Assembly: GCF_024198255.1 (NCBI RefSeq)
Contig: NZ_JAJVKW010000004.1
Location: 310,001-374,000, forward strand
DNA: 64,000 nucleotides
Source: Myxococcus guangdongensis
GTDB taxonomy: Bacteria > Myxococcota > Myxococcia > Myxococcales > Myxococcaceae
Reading direction: 5' to 3'
The position numbers and the translations under genes are program-made. Shown one piece after another: positions 25,425-34,557 of this stretch (position 1 is its first letter; each line of letters starts with the position of its first letter). The notes under the pieces are model-generated. The model had not been told where the DNA came from, made no database searches, and saw nothing but the letters and a program-made list of their open reading frames with translations.

Positions 25425-28400
25425 TCAGCCTCGGTGCTTCGTGACGCGCGCCTGTGCGTAGCCGCGGTGGCGCCGCGCGAGCAGGGCGAGGACGCCGAGC
25501 ACCAGCACGAGCGACGGTGCGCCGCCGGATGACGAGCATCCCCCCGACTTGCCGGGAGACGGAGCCGCCGGCCTGGCGAGAGACCGGATGAACACGCGGC
25601 CGGTCGCTGAGTCCAGACCATCGCTGGCGACGTAGGTGAAGGACACCTCTCCGGTGAACGAGTCACTCGCCTGGAAACGCAGGTGGGGCGGCTCACCGGA
25701 CAGCGTGCCCGACGCGGGCTGCTCGGTGATGACATAGGTCAGGGCATCACCGTCCGGGTTCTCGACGTCGAGCTCGATGTCGATGCTCTCCCCAGGGGTG
25801 ACGGCGAGGCGTTGATCCTGGGTGAAGGGCGGGACGTTCTGGAACCGGACATCGATGGTGACGGTGCCCGTGGCCACACGCTTCCCGTCGCTCACGGTGA
25901 AGACGATCGACTCGTCCTCCCGGGCATTGGGGAAGGGGGTGTAGACGAGGTTCGGCGCGGTGCCAGTGAGCGTTCCATTCCGCGGCTGTGCCACGGAGTA
26001 GGTGAGCGCATCTCCATCCACGTCGTGGGCCTTCAGGAGGATCTCGACGGAGGACCACCGGTCCACGATGTAGGAAGAGTCCTCCGCGACCGGGGCGTCA
26101 TCGATGGGGCGCACGGTGATGGTCACCCGGACCCGCGCGGACTCGAGGGTGCCGTCGCTCGCGAGGTATTCGAAGGTGTCGGTGCCGTTGAAGTCCGCGT
26201 GCGGCGTGTACTGGAGGTCTGGCGGTGTCCCCATCAGCGTGCCGTGCAGCGGAGGCGGGCCGACCCGATACGTCACCGCGTCGCCGTTCTCATCCGTGGC
26301 CATCAGCCGGAACGAGAGGGTCGTGTCTTCGTCCAGCTCGAGGTCGAGTGGCACCGCCTGGGGCGCCACGGGTGCGCGGATGACCGTCACCCGGACGGTG
26401 GCGGTGCTCGACATGCCCTCTGTATCGGTCGCGGTGAACTGGAAGCTGTCCTCGCCGCGGAAGCCGGGCGTGGGCGTGTAGGTGACGTCCGGCGGCGTTC
26501 CCCTCACCGCGCCGTGCGTCGGCCCCGCGGAGATGCTCAACGTGAACGCGTCGTTCTCCACGTCGCGCGCGGTGAGCGAAAGGTCGAGCGACCTGTCCTC
26601 CACCATCTGGTGCGAGCGGTCCGTCACCTGGGGCGCGGTGTTGTAGCGGGCCTTGCGCGTGAACAGCCGATGGGTGCCATGCGGCGGCCCCTCGAACCGT
26701 GAGTACGCGACGAGGAACTGCCCGGGCTTCATCGAGGTGCCCGCCGCGAAGGTGTCGCTCCACGGCGCGGCGGCCAGGACCTGGGGCGTGCCCGGGGTGC
26801 TGTCGAACGCCATCGTCCGCGTGCCGTGAATCGTGTTGAGCGTCGAGCCCTCGGGAGGACGCGAGGCCCAGAGCACGAGCGACGAGATGCCGTCGGAGAC
26901 GACCGTCGGACGCTGCTCGAGCGAGGACTCCACCGGAGACATCTCCCAGGGCGTGGTCTCCAGCACGGTGCCACCGACGCTCACGCGGGTGGCCCGGACC
27001 TGCGAGCCCTCCATCCATGCGACGACGTGGTTCGTCCCGTCGAACGCGGCGGACGGGGAGCGCATCCCCGATGCCGCCTCGCTGATGGGGAAGCTGTTGG
27101 TGCCGGGCTGGCCGCTGGTCGTCGCCACCAGCCTGCCTTCGACGCGTCGGGTGTTCGTTCCCGTGTTGAAGCCCGAGCTGTACACCACGAGGAAGTGCGC
27201 TCCACTGGTGGAGACCGACAGGTCCTTCTCCAGGGGGCCTCGCCCGACGAGCTCCGCTGACGCACCCCGGGGGAGCACGTCGTCGTTCGGGTTCACGTAG
27301 TTGCTGGTGATTGCATCCGACGATGGGTTGGAGGACGGGTCATACCACGCCACGAGACACGTCTTCGTGACGCACGCGAGTTTCGGCCGGGCCGAGGTGG
27401 TCGCGAACGCGTTGATGCGGAACTCGGGTTTGACGGGAGCGCCGAACGCGGGAATTCGTCGCGCCATGACGTAGGTGGTGGTGGTTGAAACCGTCTCCGT
27501 CCAGGTCACCAGGAAGTGCGTGCCATCGAACGCGACGGCGGGGTGCTGTTGGTCCTGCGCGGACTGGGTGATGGCGAAGCCGCCCGGCGTCACCTCGATG
27601 CCCGCGTCATCCACGAAGGTGCCGAAGATGTCCGAGCCCTGCGGGAGCGCATTCGGCTCGGTCCAGACCACCAGGTGGTGCTCGCCACCCGAGGCCATCG
27701 CGGGTGAGAGCTGTGTGTTGGAGGCTGACGAGACGAGGAGCGGGTCCGGCAGGGGCGCCCCCGTGCTGTCCATCCGCGAGGCGTAGAGGGCGTCGTCGAG
27801 GTCCCCGAGCCTGCTGTGCCAGGTGACGAGGATGTCCGTGCCGGAGGCCGCCATCGCCTCCTGGAAGAGGGCGACGTTTCCCGGGTTCCTCCGGACAAGG
27901 TAGCTTTCGGCGTCGAGCACCACTCCGGAGGGAGAGAGCCGCCTGGCGTAGATGCTGGTGACGCGTGCGCCGTTGAGCACCTCATCGTCCTGCCACGTCA
28001 CCACGTAGTTCGTGCCGTTGAAGGCGACCTGAGGGAAGGACTGGTAGGTGGGGGCGTCGTGGATGAAGAAGGGCGCACCGAGGACGCCCTGCGTGGGGCT
28101 GACGCGCGCGCCCAGGACCTTGTCTTCGCCGCTGGATTCCGGGGCTGGCTCGGTCCAGACGACCAGGTGATTCGTGCCATCGAACGCGACCTGTGGGCTG
28201 CCGGGTCGCTCGACGTCGGGCGCGTTGATGCGGAACGCGCTCCCCTGGGCTTCTCCACGGGCATTCACCCGGATGCCCCAGATTCCCTGGGACCAATAGA
28301 GGAGGAGCCCGCCCTGGGGTGTCCAGGTCATCCGCGCGATGCTTCCTACCCCCACGTCCACTCCCGTGGGGTCGAGCACCGTTCCATCGAGCTCCACCCG

Positions 28401-29009
28401 CGAGGCGAGGATGCGTTCCCGCCCCTCGGCCGTCCGTTCGTTCCAGACCAGCAGATAGCCATCACCCGTGAAGGCCAGTCTGGTCAGCGTGGAGGTCCCG
28501 GCCCTGGGGCGGATCAACTCCTTCCCGGCCCACACGACCTGTCCATCCGCGCCGACCCGCGTGCCGAGGAGCGGGTCGACTGTGTTGCCGTCGAGCGACG
28601 CGTCCTGCCAGGCCACGAGGAAGCCCGTGCTGTCCGCGGCGATGGAGATCCCCTGCTGATAGTGCGGCACATGGGCGCCCGTGCTCAAGCGGATGCCCGC
28701 GGCGTCCAGCACCTCACCGGAGGCGCTCAGTCGGGTCGCGTAGACCTGTGTCCCATGGCCCTCCTCCCCATGGATGCCGTGACGAAAGTCCACCCAGGCC
28801 GCGAGGTAGTTCGAGGTGCCCCAGGCCAGGGCGGACTCATACTGGGTGAGGTGCGCCGGGCCCGACCGGGTGGCCCCCACGGGCCGCTCCGTGGAGAGCA
28901 CGGGGCCCGACTGGGGCGTGGCACCCCACGCACGTCCTTGTACGCCCGACACCCCGAGAAAAAGAACGAACGCCGCGATGGCTCGCGTTCGCAGCTGTGA
29001 CGACCACAT
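25425..29009 (-). CDS. MYXO-CTERM surface protein with cadherin-like repeats (paralogue 2)
   Basis: The 1194-residue exported protein has the same plan as its neighbour: signal sequence (RTRAIAAFVLFLGVSG, cleavage near GRAWGA), about 750 residues of repeated blade-like units (FLVAWQDASLDGNTV, DHLVVWTEP-type strands with RVSPTQGVLG turns), then four cadherin/VCBS-like domains (about 775-1150, for example GDALTYSVAQPRNGTLTG). The MYXO-CTERM tail has GGCSSSGG, a hydrophobic helix (SLVLVLGVLALLA) and RRHRG, followed by about 12 more residues, longer than usual. ATG at 29009 follows GAGGTCAACC. Tandem duplication with the preceding gene is clear from domain order and leader identity. Probable cell-surface adhesion or matrix role is inferred. 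Confidence 0.9.
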   Translation of the reverse strand: MWSSQLRTRAIAAFVLFLGVSGVQGRAWGATPQSGPVLSTERPVGATRSGPAHLTQYESALAWGTSNYLAAWVDFRHGIHGEEGHGTQVYATRLSASGEVLDAAGIRLSTGAHVPHYQQGISIAADSTGFLVAWQDASLDGNTVDPLLGTRVGADGQVVWAGKELIRPRAGTSTLTRLAFTGDGYLLVWNERTAEGRERILASRVELDGTVLDPTGVDVGVGSIARMTWTPQGGLLLYWSQGIWGIRVNARGEAQGSAFRINAPDVERPGSPQVAFDGTNHLVVWTEPAPESSGEDKVLGARVSPTQGVLGAPFFIHDAPTYQSFPQVAFNGTNYVVTWQDDEVLNGARVTSIYARRLSPSGVVLDAESYLVRRNPGNVALFQEAMAASGTDILVTWHSRLGDLDDALYASRMDSTGAPLPDPLLVSSASNTQLSPAMASGGEHHLVVWTEPNALPQGSDIFGTFVDDAGIEVTPGGFAITQSAQDQQHPAVAFDGTHFLVTWTETVSTTTTYVMARRIPAFGAPVKPEFRINAFATTSARPKLACVTKTCLVAWYDPSSNPSSDAITSNYVNPNDDVLPRGASAELVGRGPLEKDLSVSTSGAHFLVVYSSGFNTGTNTRRVEGRLVATTSGQPGTNSFPISEAASGMRSPSAAFDGTNHVVAWMEGSQVRATRVSVGGTVLETTPWEMSPVESSLEQRPTVVSDGISSLVLWASRPPEGSTLNTIHGTRTMAFDSTPGTPQVLAAAPWSDTFAAGTSMKPGQFLVAYSRFEGPPHGTHRLFTRKARYNTAPQVTDRSHQMVEDRSLDLSLTARDVENDAFTLSISAGPTHGAVRGTPPDVTYTPTPGFRGEDSFQFTATDTEGMSSTATVRVTVIRAPVAPQAVPLDLELDEDTTLSFRLMATDENGDAVTYRVGPPPLHGTLMGTPPDLQYTPHADFNGTDTFEYLASDGTLESARVRVTITVRPIDDAPVAEDSSYIVDRWSSVEILLKAHDVDGDALTYSVAQPRNGTLTGTAPNLVYTPFPNAREDESIVFTVSDGKRVATGTVTIDVRFQNVPPFTQDQRLAVTPGESIDIELDVENPDGDALTYVITEQPASGTLSGEPPHLRFQASDSFTGEVSFTYVASDGLDSATGRVFIRSLARPAAPSPGKSGGCSSSGGAPSLVLVLGVLALLARRHRGYAQARVTKHRG

Positions 29010-29042
29010 GGTTGACCTCGAAGGGAGCCGAGGCCGGGGGGG
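29010..29042 (-). promoter_or_regulatory. upstream leader element shared with paralogue 1
   Basis: Counterpart of the block at 25089-25121: TGACCTCG, GGGAGC, GAGGCCGGGGGGG read on the plus strand, directly abutting the ATG. Conservation this close to the start suggests it was carried along in the duplication or controls translation. Confidence 0.55.
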
Positions 29043-29114
29043 TGTCTCCGTCGTGAACGGAAGTCAGACGTCCGCGCACCACTTTAATTCGGGGGGGTGC
29101 TGCTCCCGCATCAA

Positions 29115-29153
29115 GAAAAAGCAATGGGCCGCGCGAACGTGTCCGCGCGGCCC
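29115..29153 (-). terminator. intrinsic terminator of the alpha/beta hydrolase gene
   Basis: Perfect 10-bp stem GGGCCGCGCG/CGCGCGGCCC (29126-29153) with an 8-nt loop. Read on the minus strand it is followed by ATTGCTTTTTCTTG, a good T-run, so Rho-independent termination is well supported. Confidence 0.75.
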
Positions 29154-29160
29154 CGAGTCG

Positions 29161-30027
29161 TCAGCCTTGGATGAAGGCGAGCAGGTCCTCGTTGATGATG
29201 CCCTTGTTGACCGCGCACATGCCGTGGCTGAAGCCCGGGTAGACCTTGAGCTTCGCGCCCTTCACCAAGGTGGCGGTGAGCCGGCCCGCGCCGTCGATGG
29301 GGACGATCTGGTCGTCATCGCCATGCATGACCAGCGTGGGCACGTCGAACTTCGCCAGGTCCGCGCGGAAGTCCGTCTCCGAGAAGGCCTTGATGGTGTC
29401 GTACTCGGCCTTGATGGAGCCCATCAGTCCCTGCATGACGAACGTGTCACGAAGTCCCTCGGAGACCTTCGCGCCCGGGCGGTTGAAGCCGAAGAAGGCC
29501 AGGCTCAGCTCGCGGAAGAACGACGCCCTGTCATTGCGTACGCCCGCGCGGATGTCGTCGAACACCTTCATGGGGAGTCCATTGGGGTGCCAGTCCGTCT
29601 TGAGCATGATGGGCGGCACCGCGCCGATGAGCACCGCCTTCGCCACGCGCGAGGTGCCGTGACGGCCGATGTACCGGGCCACCTCGCCACCGCCTGTCGA
29701 GTGGCCCACGTGCACGGCCTTGTTCAACCCCAGCGCCGAGGTCAGGTCCGCGAGGTCGTCCGCGAAGTGGTCCATGTCATGGCCGCTCCACGGTTGTGAG
29801 GAGCGACCGTTGCCTCGCCGGTCATGCGCGATGGTGCGGTAGCCGCGGTCCGACAGGAACATCATCTGGTCCTCGAACGCGTCGGCCGACAGCGGCCAGC
29901 CGTGCGAGAAGACGATGGGCTGGCCATCCCGGGGGCCCCAGTCCTTGAAGTAGATCCGCGTGCCGTCGCGGGTGGTGAGGTAGCTGCCCGTGATCTTCCC
30001 GGCCCCTGTGGACGCTTGTGTCGCCAT
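29161..30027 (-). CDS. alpha/beta hydrolase (arylesterase / non-haem chloroperoxidase group)
   Basis: The 288-residue protein is an alpha/beta-fold hydrolase. The oxyanion segment [15 protein letters not shown], the nucleophile elbow GHSTGGGEV (Ser110), an acid in [10 protein letters not shown] and the base in GFSHGM are in the order and spacing of the perhydrolase/arylesterase (CPO) group. The [12 protein letters not shown] segment is also typical. Start chosen at 30027 (GAGGACACGCC before it); the frame opens 10 codons earlier without a binding site. No signal peptide. Substrate unknown. Divergent from mltG with 212 bases between, where I see no further gene. Confidence 0.92.
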   Translation of the reverse strand: MATQASTGAGKITGSYLTTRDGTRIYFKDWGPRDGQPIVFSHGWPLSADAFEDQMMFLSDRGYRTIAHDRRGNGRSSQPWSGHDMDHFADDLADLTSALGLNKAVHVGHSTGGGEVARYIGRHGTSRVAKAVLIGAVPPIMLKTDWHPNGLPMKVFDDIRAGVRNDRASFFRELSLAFFGFNRPGAKVSEGLRDTFVMQGLMGSIKAEYDTIKAFSETDFRADLAKFDVPTLVMHGDDDQIVPIDGAGRLTATLVKGAKLKVYPGFSHGMCAVNKGIINEDLLAFIQG

Positions 30028-30239
30028 GGCGTGTCCTCGCGTTTCGGATGGGTGCAACCGTCGCGAAGATGGGGCCCGGCTCCAGGGGACGCCACGGAGC
30101 CCGGGCGCGCGGCCGGCCGGCGATTCGAGTGGCTGAGGCAGGGGGCTGCCTGGGCTGGCCAGCAGGGGAGCGCCTGGGAGCGGACATCCGATGACACGGA
30201 AGGATGCAGGCCGCGGCGTCGGTGCTACCCTGCGCCGCG

Positions 30240-31256
30240 ATGAAGAAAGTCCTCGCGGCTCTGGCAGTGGTCATCGTGTTGGCGGTGGTGGCGGGTGTGG
30301 GCGCCTTCGTGGTGATGGAGGGGGCGGTCAACAAGGCCGTCGCCGCTCCGGGTGCACCCGTGGTGGAGTTCACCGTGCCCAAGGGCACCTCGGGCAGGGG
30401 CCTGGGCGGCCTGCTCGTCACGCAGGGGTTGCTCGCGGACACCAAGGTCTGGCGCTACCACCTGTTCCGTCGGGGTGGGTTCTCGCCCAAGGCGGGCCGC
30501 CATCCGGTGAGCCCGTCCATGACGGTGGCGGAGCTGGCGAAGGCGCTGGAGGGCAACCCGCTCCCGGACGACATCCCGTTCGTGGTGGTGGAGGGCTGGC
30601 GGCTGCGCGACACGGACGCGGCGCTCGTCGCGGCGAACCTCATCAAGCCGGGCGAGTACATCGCGGCGGCCAGCAACCCCAGCCGCTTCAAGGCGCCGTT
30701 CCCGCTGCCCGTCACCACGCTGGAGGGTTACCTCTACCCGGAGACGTACGGCATCATCCCCGGGGACGTGGACGTGGAGGACCTCATCCAGCGGCAGCTG
30801 GACGCGTTCGCCGCGCGCTTCTTCACGCCGAACAAGGACGCCATCGCCAAGAGCGGCCGTTCGCTGCACGAGGTGGTGGTGATGGCCTCCATGCTGGAGC
30901 GCGAGGAGCCGGTGCCGGCGCAGCGTCCGCTGGTGGCGGGCATCCTCTGGAAGCGCGTGGACAAGGGCTTCCCGCTCGGCGTGGACGCGACGTCGCGTTA
31001 CGTGCTGGCGCAGTGGAATGACCGCAAGGAGTTCCTCAAGCGGCTGAGAGATCCCGAGGACCCGTACAACACGCGGCACCGCAAGGGCCTGCCGCCGGGG
31101 CCCATCGGCGCGCCCACGGTGGAGTCGCTCCAGGCCGCGATGGCGCCGAAGCCGAGCGAGTTCTGGTACTACCTGCACGACGCGCAGAAGAACCTGCACC
31201 CCTCGCGCAACGCGGACGAGCACGAGGCGCTGCGCAAGAAGTACAACGTGTACTGA
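30240..31256 (+). CDS. mltG: endolytic murein transglycosylase
   Basis: Cuts nascent glycan strands inside the inner membrane face of the periplasm and so limits their length. The 338-residue protein has one N-terminal membrane segment (3-25), a LysM-like region (about 42-120) and the YceG catalytic domain with the glutamate in [11 protein letters not shown] (Glu220), [30 protein letters not shown] and the C-terminal FWYYLHD. Start at 30240; an upstream ATG at 30204 would place extra residues before the membrane anchor. Stands alone on the plus strand. Confidence 0.95.
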   Translation: MKKVLAALAVVIVLAVVAGVGAFVVMEGAVNKAVAAPGAPVVEFTVPKGTSGRGLGGLLVTQGLLADTKVWRYHLFRRGGFSPKAGRHPVSPSMTVAELAKALEGNPLPDDIPFVVVEGWRLRDTDAALVAANLIKPGEYIAAASNPSRFKAPFPLPVTTLEGYLYPETYGIIPGDVDVEDLIQRQLDAFAARFFTPNKDAIAKSGRSLHEVVVMASMLEREEPVPAQRPLVAGILWKRVDKGFPLGVDATSRYVLAQWNDRKEFLKRLRDPEDPYNTRHRKGLPPGPIGAPTVESLQAAMAPKPSEFWYYLHDAQKNLHPSRNADEHEALRKKYNVY

Positions 31257-31332
31257 GCCTGGAAGGCGCCCCCTTGCTCGTCAGGCGGGGGAGCGATGCC
31301 TCGGCTCCATCTGTCCTCGGGTGGCCAATCGC

Positions 31333-31348
31333 TGGCGCACCTGTTGCT
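31333..31348 (+). promoter_or_regulatory. sigma-54 (-24/-12) promoter of DNRLRE lipoprotein 1
   Basis: TGGCGCACCTGTTGCT matches the RpoN consensus TGGCAC-N5-TTGCW at all but one base, with correct GG-to-GC spacing. It ends 38 bases before the GTG start at 31386. The same element occurs at the same distance before the paralogue (34505-34520). Confidence 0.75.
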
Positions 31349-31385
31349 CAGCCACCTCCCTCGTTGAACACGAGGGAGAGGTGTC

Positions 31386-34300
31386 GTGCGGCGCAAGACA
31401 GTCGGGGCGGTGGGGTGGGGGGTGGGTGTGGCGCTCGTGCTCCTGGGTGGGTGTGGGCCTTCCCAACATGGGGCACGGAGTTCCACGCCGGTGGTGGCCT
31501 CCCCGGACTCGAGCCCGGAGTCGAGTGACGAGGAGCTGGTCACCCGGACGGTGACGTTCGTCGCGGGCGCGGACACGCACGTGGTGGCGACGTCCCCGAC
31601 GACGCGCTTCGGCGACTCGCCCACGCTGGAGGTGGGCCGCGCTCCCGAGTCCGAGGCGTACCTGCGCTTCTTCATCGCGCCCTTCACCGGGACGGTGACG
31701 ACGGCGCGGCTGCGGGTGTTCGCGGTGGAGGGCTCGGCCGATGGCCCCACGGTGTTCGACCCGCCCGGCGTGCGTCCGTGGAACGAGCTGACGACGTGGG
31801 ACAGCCGCCCGGACTGGGGCGGGTACTGGGGCGTGGTCAGCGCGGGCGCGGTGCAGAGCGGCACCTGGATGGAGTTGGACATCAGCGACATGTCCATCTC
31901 GCAGGGCAGCGACGTGGACGTGTTCCTGCGCGGGGACAGCACGGACGGCATGACGCTCGCGTCGAGCGAGCATCCCGACCCGGCTTTGCGTCCCCGACTG
32001 GTGCTCACCGTCGAATCCGCGTCGGACCATCCGCCGCCGCGCCCGGTACCGCTCACGGTGTCCGGTGCGCCGGTGTCCTTCGTCCCGAGCGCGGACACGT
32101 TCGTCTCCGAGGACGCGCCGGGCTCCTCGGAGGGGGGCGCGGAGCGGGCGCTGCGCGTGGGCTCGAGTCCGCGGCGTGAGGCACACCTGCGCTTCTCCGT
32201 GACGGGGCTGACGGAGACGGTGCAGCGCGCGGTGTTGCGCCTGCGGGTGGGCGCGGACGGCGCGGAAGGTGGCCCGTCTGTCTTCGGTACCCAGGGCCCG
32301 TGGAGCGAGTCGGGCCTGACGTGGAGCACGCGTCCGGCGCGGGTGGGCGGCACGTTGGACCGGGCGCCGTTCCTCGCGCCCTATGGCTTCGTCGAGTACG
32401 ACGTCACGAACCAGGTGCGCGGCAACGGGGACGTCACCTTCGGGCTGTATGGCAACTCGGGGGACGAGGTGTCGTTCCACTCGCGCGAGGCCGCGGACCT
32501 GGAGCCCCGGCTGCTCGTGTGGGCCGGCGCGTCGCGCAGCGAGCCGGGCGACGACTGCCTGACGCGACAGGAGGTCATCGCGACCACCGTCCACCCGCTG
32601 AATGACACGTTTGCGACGCCGGAGACGCCGTCGACGAAGTACCACCGCGAGGCCTCGCTGCGCGTGGATGGGTCGCCGCGCGCGGAGGGCTTCCTGGACT
32701 TCGACGTGCAGCTCGGCGCGCAGCCCGTGCGCCGGGTGCTGCTGCGCCTGTATGCGTTGGATGCGTCGGCGAATGGCCCGCAGGTGTTCCCGGCGCAGCC
32801 GTTCGACGAGGCGACGACGGACTGGGCCCATCGTCCTGTCGTGAGGGGCGGCGCCCTGGCGGACCTGGGCGCGGTGACGCGCGACTCGTGGGTGGAGGTG
32901 GACGTGACGGACGTGGTGACGACGTCGGGGCGTCATGCCTTCGCGTTGGTGCCGGACTCGGCGGATGGGCTGCGCTTCGCGTCGTCCGAGGCCCGTGAAC
33001 TCGGCATCCTCGACGCCGCGCCCCAGCTCGTCGTCGTCACCGACACGGCGCCGCGCTGCTCGTATCGGGGCACGAAGCCCTCGGGGACGACGGCGTGGGT
33101 GAAGCAGTCCACGGCGGTGGAGGCGGAGCGCTCGCAGCACACCGCGCCCGCGCCGGGTGGAGGCTTCGTCGTCCTCAGTCACCAGGAGCAGACGCGAGAT
33201 GCGCCTGCTTCAGCCGAGCGGACGGACGTCCTCACGCTGCACCGCGAGGACGGGAGCGTGGTGTGGACGCGCGCCTTCTCGCAGGCGCAGGTCCACTTCT
33301 CGAAGGTGGCGGTGACGGCGCAGGGGCACGTGCTCGCCGCGGGTTCCTATGCCGGGACACCGGACCTCGGGACGGGCGCATTGCCCCAGGGCACCGGCAT
33401 GTTCGTGCTGGAACTGACGGCGTCGGGCGCGGTGGAGTGGACGCGGGGCTTCACCGCGTGGTTCCAGCGAGCCGACGAGCGGCTCGACAACCCGATGCAG
33501 GTGCTCGACCTGGCCACGGACGCGCAGGGCGGCGCGGTGCTGGTGGGCACGTTCTGGGGCTACACGGACTTCGGCGCGGGGCCTGTCTACTCCGGCAAGC
33601 CGTTCCCCTATGACGACACGTATCCGAACTCGTACGTGCTGAAGCTGGACGGGCAGGGGGGCTACCAGTGGGCGAGGCTGCTCCTGGCGGACACCCTGCG
33701 TGGCACGCTGGCGACGAGCGTGGCGGTGGATGCCGGCGGCAACGTCACCGTGGGCGGCTGGGCGGGGAGGGCGACGGACTTCGGCGATGGGCCTCTCGCG
33801 CAGAGCGGTCCCTTCGTGGCGCGGTGGGACGCGAGCGGTGCGTATCGCTGGGCGCGGCTCATCCCGGTCTATTTCAGCAGCCTGAAGGCGTTGGCCGTCT
33901 TGCCCGACGGTGGCGTGGCGTTCATCGGGGACTTCGGTGGACGCTTCGACTTCGCGGGCCAGTCGTACGCGAGCCGCGAGCCCGACGAGTACGACGGTGG
34001 GCTGCGGGACACGATGCTCGGTCGGCTGAGCGCCACGGGGGCGGACGTGGTGCTGCGCACGTTCCGTCAGCTGACGTTTCGAGACCTCATCGTCGACGCC
34101 GAGGGGCACCTGGTGACGACGCAGGCGGGCGGCGGAGGTCTGCTGGGCCTGGGGGACGTCGGCCCGTTGGAGTCGGAGGCGCCGTACCGGCCCACGGTGG
34201 CCAGCTTCACTGCCTCGCTGGAGACGCGTTGGGTCCGGGTGTTCGACCTGCTCCAGTCGAACCTCCTCACGCCGCTGCCGGGCGGTATCCTCTTCACCGG

Positions 34301-34391
34301 GGACCTGGTCAACACGTTCGAGGTGGATGGCGTCTGGTACACGCCGACGTCACGCCGCTCGGATGTGTTGCACCTGATGCTGCGTCTTTAG
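31386..34391 (+). CDS. DNRLRE-domain lipoprotein with beta-propeller repeats (paralogue 1)
   Basis: The 1001-residue protein has a lipoprotein signal (VALVLLGGC, Cys at about 23). Three DNRLRE-type carbohydrate-associated modules follow (about 53-215, 229-380, 395-560), each starting with an ADTHV/ADTFV/NDTFA strand and ending in an SGTWMELDISD or VEVDVTDVV strand. After CSYRGTKPSGTTAWVKQ (about 557) the last 440 residues form propeller-like repeats (TGMFVLELTASGAVEWTRGF, SYVLKLDGQGGYQWARLL). Start is GTG with GAGGGAGAGGTGTC before it. A surface-exposed, possibly polysaccharide-binding lipoprotein is inferred. Sigma-54 promoter upstream, terminator downstream. Confidence 0.88.
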   Translation: MRRKTVGAVGWGVGVALVLLGGCGPSQHGARSSTPVVASPDSSPESSDEELVTRTVTFVAGADTHVVATSPTTRFGDSPTLEVGRAPESEAYLRFFIAPFTGTVTTARLRVFAVEGSADGPTVFDPPGVRPWNELTTWDSRPDWGGYWGVVSAGAVQSGTWMELDISDMSISQGSDVDVFLRGDSTDGMTLASSEHPDPALRPRLVLTVESASDHPPPRPVPLTVSGAPVSFVPSADTFVSEDAPGSSEGGAERALRVGSSPRREAHLRFSVTGLTETVQRAVLRLRVGADGAEGGPSVFGTQGPWSESGLTWSTRPARVGGTLDRAPFLAPYGFVEYDVTNQVRGNGDVTFGLYGNSGDEVSFHSREAADLEPRLLVWAGASRSEPGDDCLTRQEVIATTVHPLNDTFATPETPSTKYHREASLRVDGSPRAEGFLDFDVQLGAQPVRRVLLRLYALDASANGPQVFPAQPFDEATTDWAHRPVVRGGALADLGAVTRDSWVEVDVTDVVTTSGRHAFALVPDSADGLRFASSEARELGILDAAPQLVVVTDTAPRCSYRGTKPSGTTAWVKQSTAVEAERSQHTAPAPGGGFVVLSHQEQTRDAPASAERTDVLTLHREDGSVVWTRAFSQAQVHFSKVAVTAQGHVLAAGSYAGTPDLGTGALPQGTGMFVLELTASGAVEWTRGFTAWFQRADERLDNPMQVLDLATDAQGGAVLVGTFWGYTDFGAGPVYSGKPFPYDDTYPNSYVLKLDGQGGYQWARLLLADTLRGTLATSVAVDAGGNVTVGGWAGRATDFGDGPLAQSGPFVARWDASGAYRWARLIPVYFSSLKALAVLPDGGVAFIGDFGGRFDFAGQSYASREPDEYDGGLRDTMLGRLSATGADVVLRTFRQLTFRDLIVDAEGHLVTTQAGGGGLLGLGDVGPLESEAPYRPTVASFTASLETRWVRVFDLLQSNLLTPLPGGILFTGDLVNTFEVDGVWYTPTSRRSDVLHLMLRL

Positions 34392-34424
34392 GGTTTGGGA
34401 TGGCACCCAGACGTGCTGTTCACC

Positions 34425-34459
34425 ACCGCTCGGTCCAGTGACCGGGCGGTCGCATTTTT
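34425..34459 (+). terminator. intrinsic terminator after DNRLRE lipoprotein 1
   Basis: An 11-bp stem with one G-U pair (ACCGCTCGGTC/GACCGGGCGGT, loop CAGT) is followed by CGCATTTTT. It separates the two paralogues into independent transcription units. Confidence 0.75.
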
Positions 34460-34504
34460 CCGGCAATGACATCCACTCCAGGTCATTCAATGGCTCGCAC
34501 GCGT

Positions 34505-34520
34505 TGGCGCAGCTGTTGCT
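34505..34520 (+). promoter_or_regulatory. sigma-54 (-24/-12) promoter of DNRLRE lipoprotein 2
   Basis: TGGCGCAGCTGTTGCT has the RpoN -24/-12 layout and differs from the paralogue's element at one base. It ends exactly 38 bases before the GTG at 34558, as in paralogue 1. The bases between are much less alike, so the element is conserved beyond the background. Confidence 0.75.
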
Positions 34521-34557
34521 TTCCCAATGCAATGGCAGCACGCGAGGGAGAGGTCAC

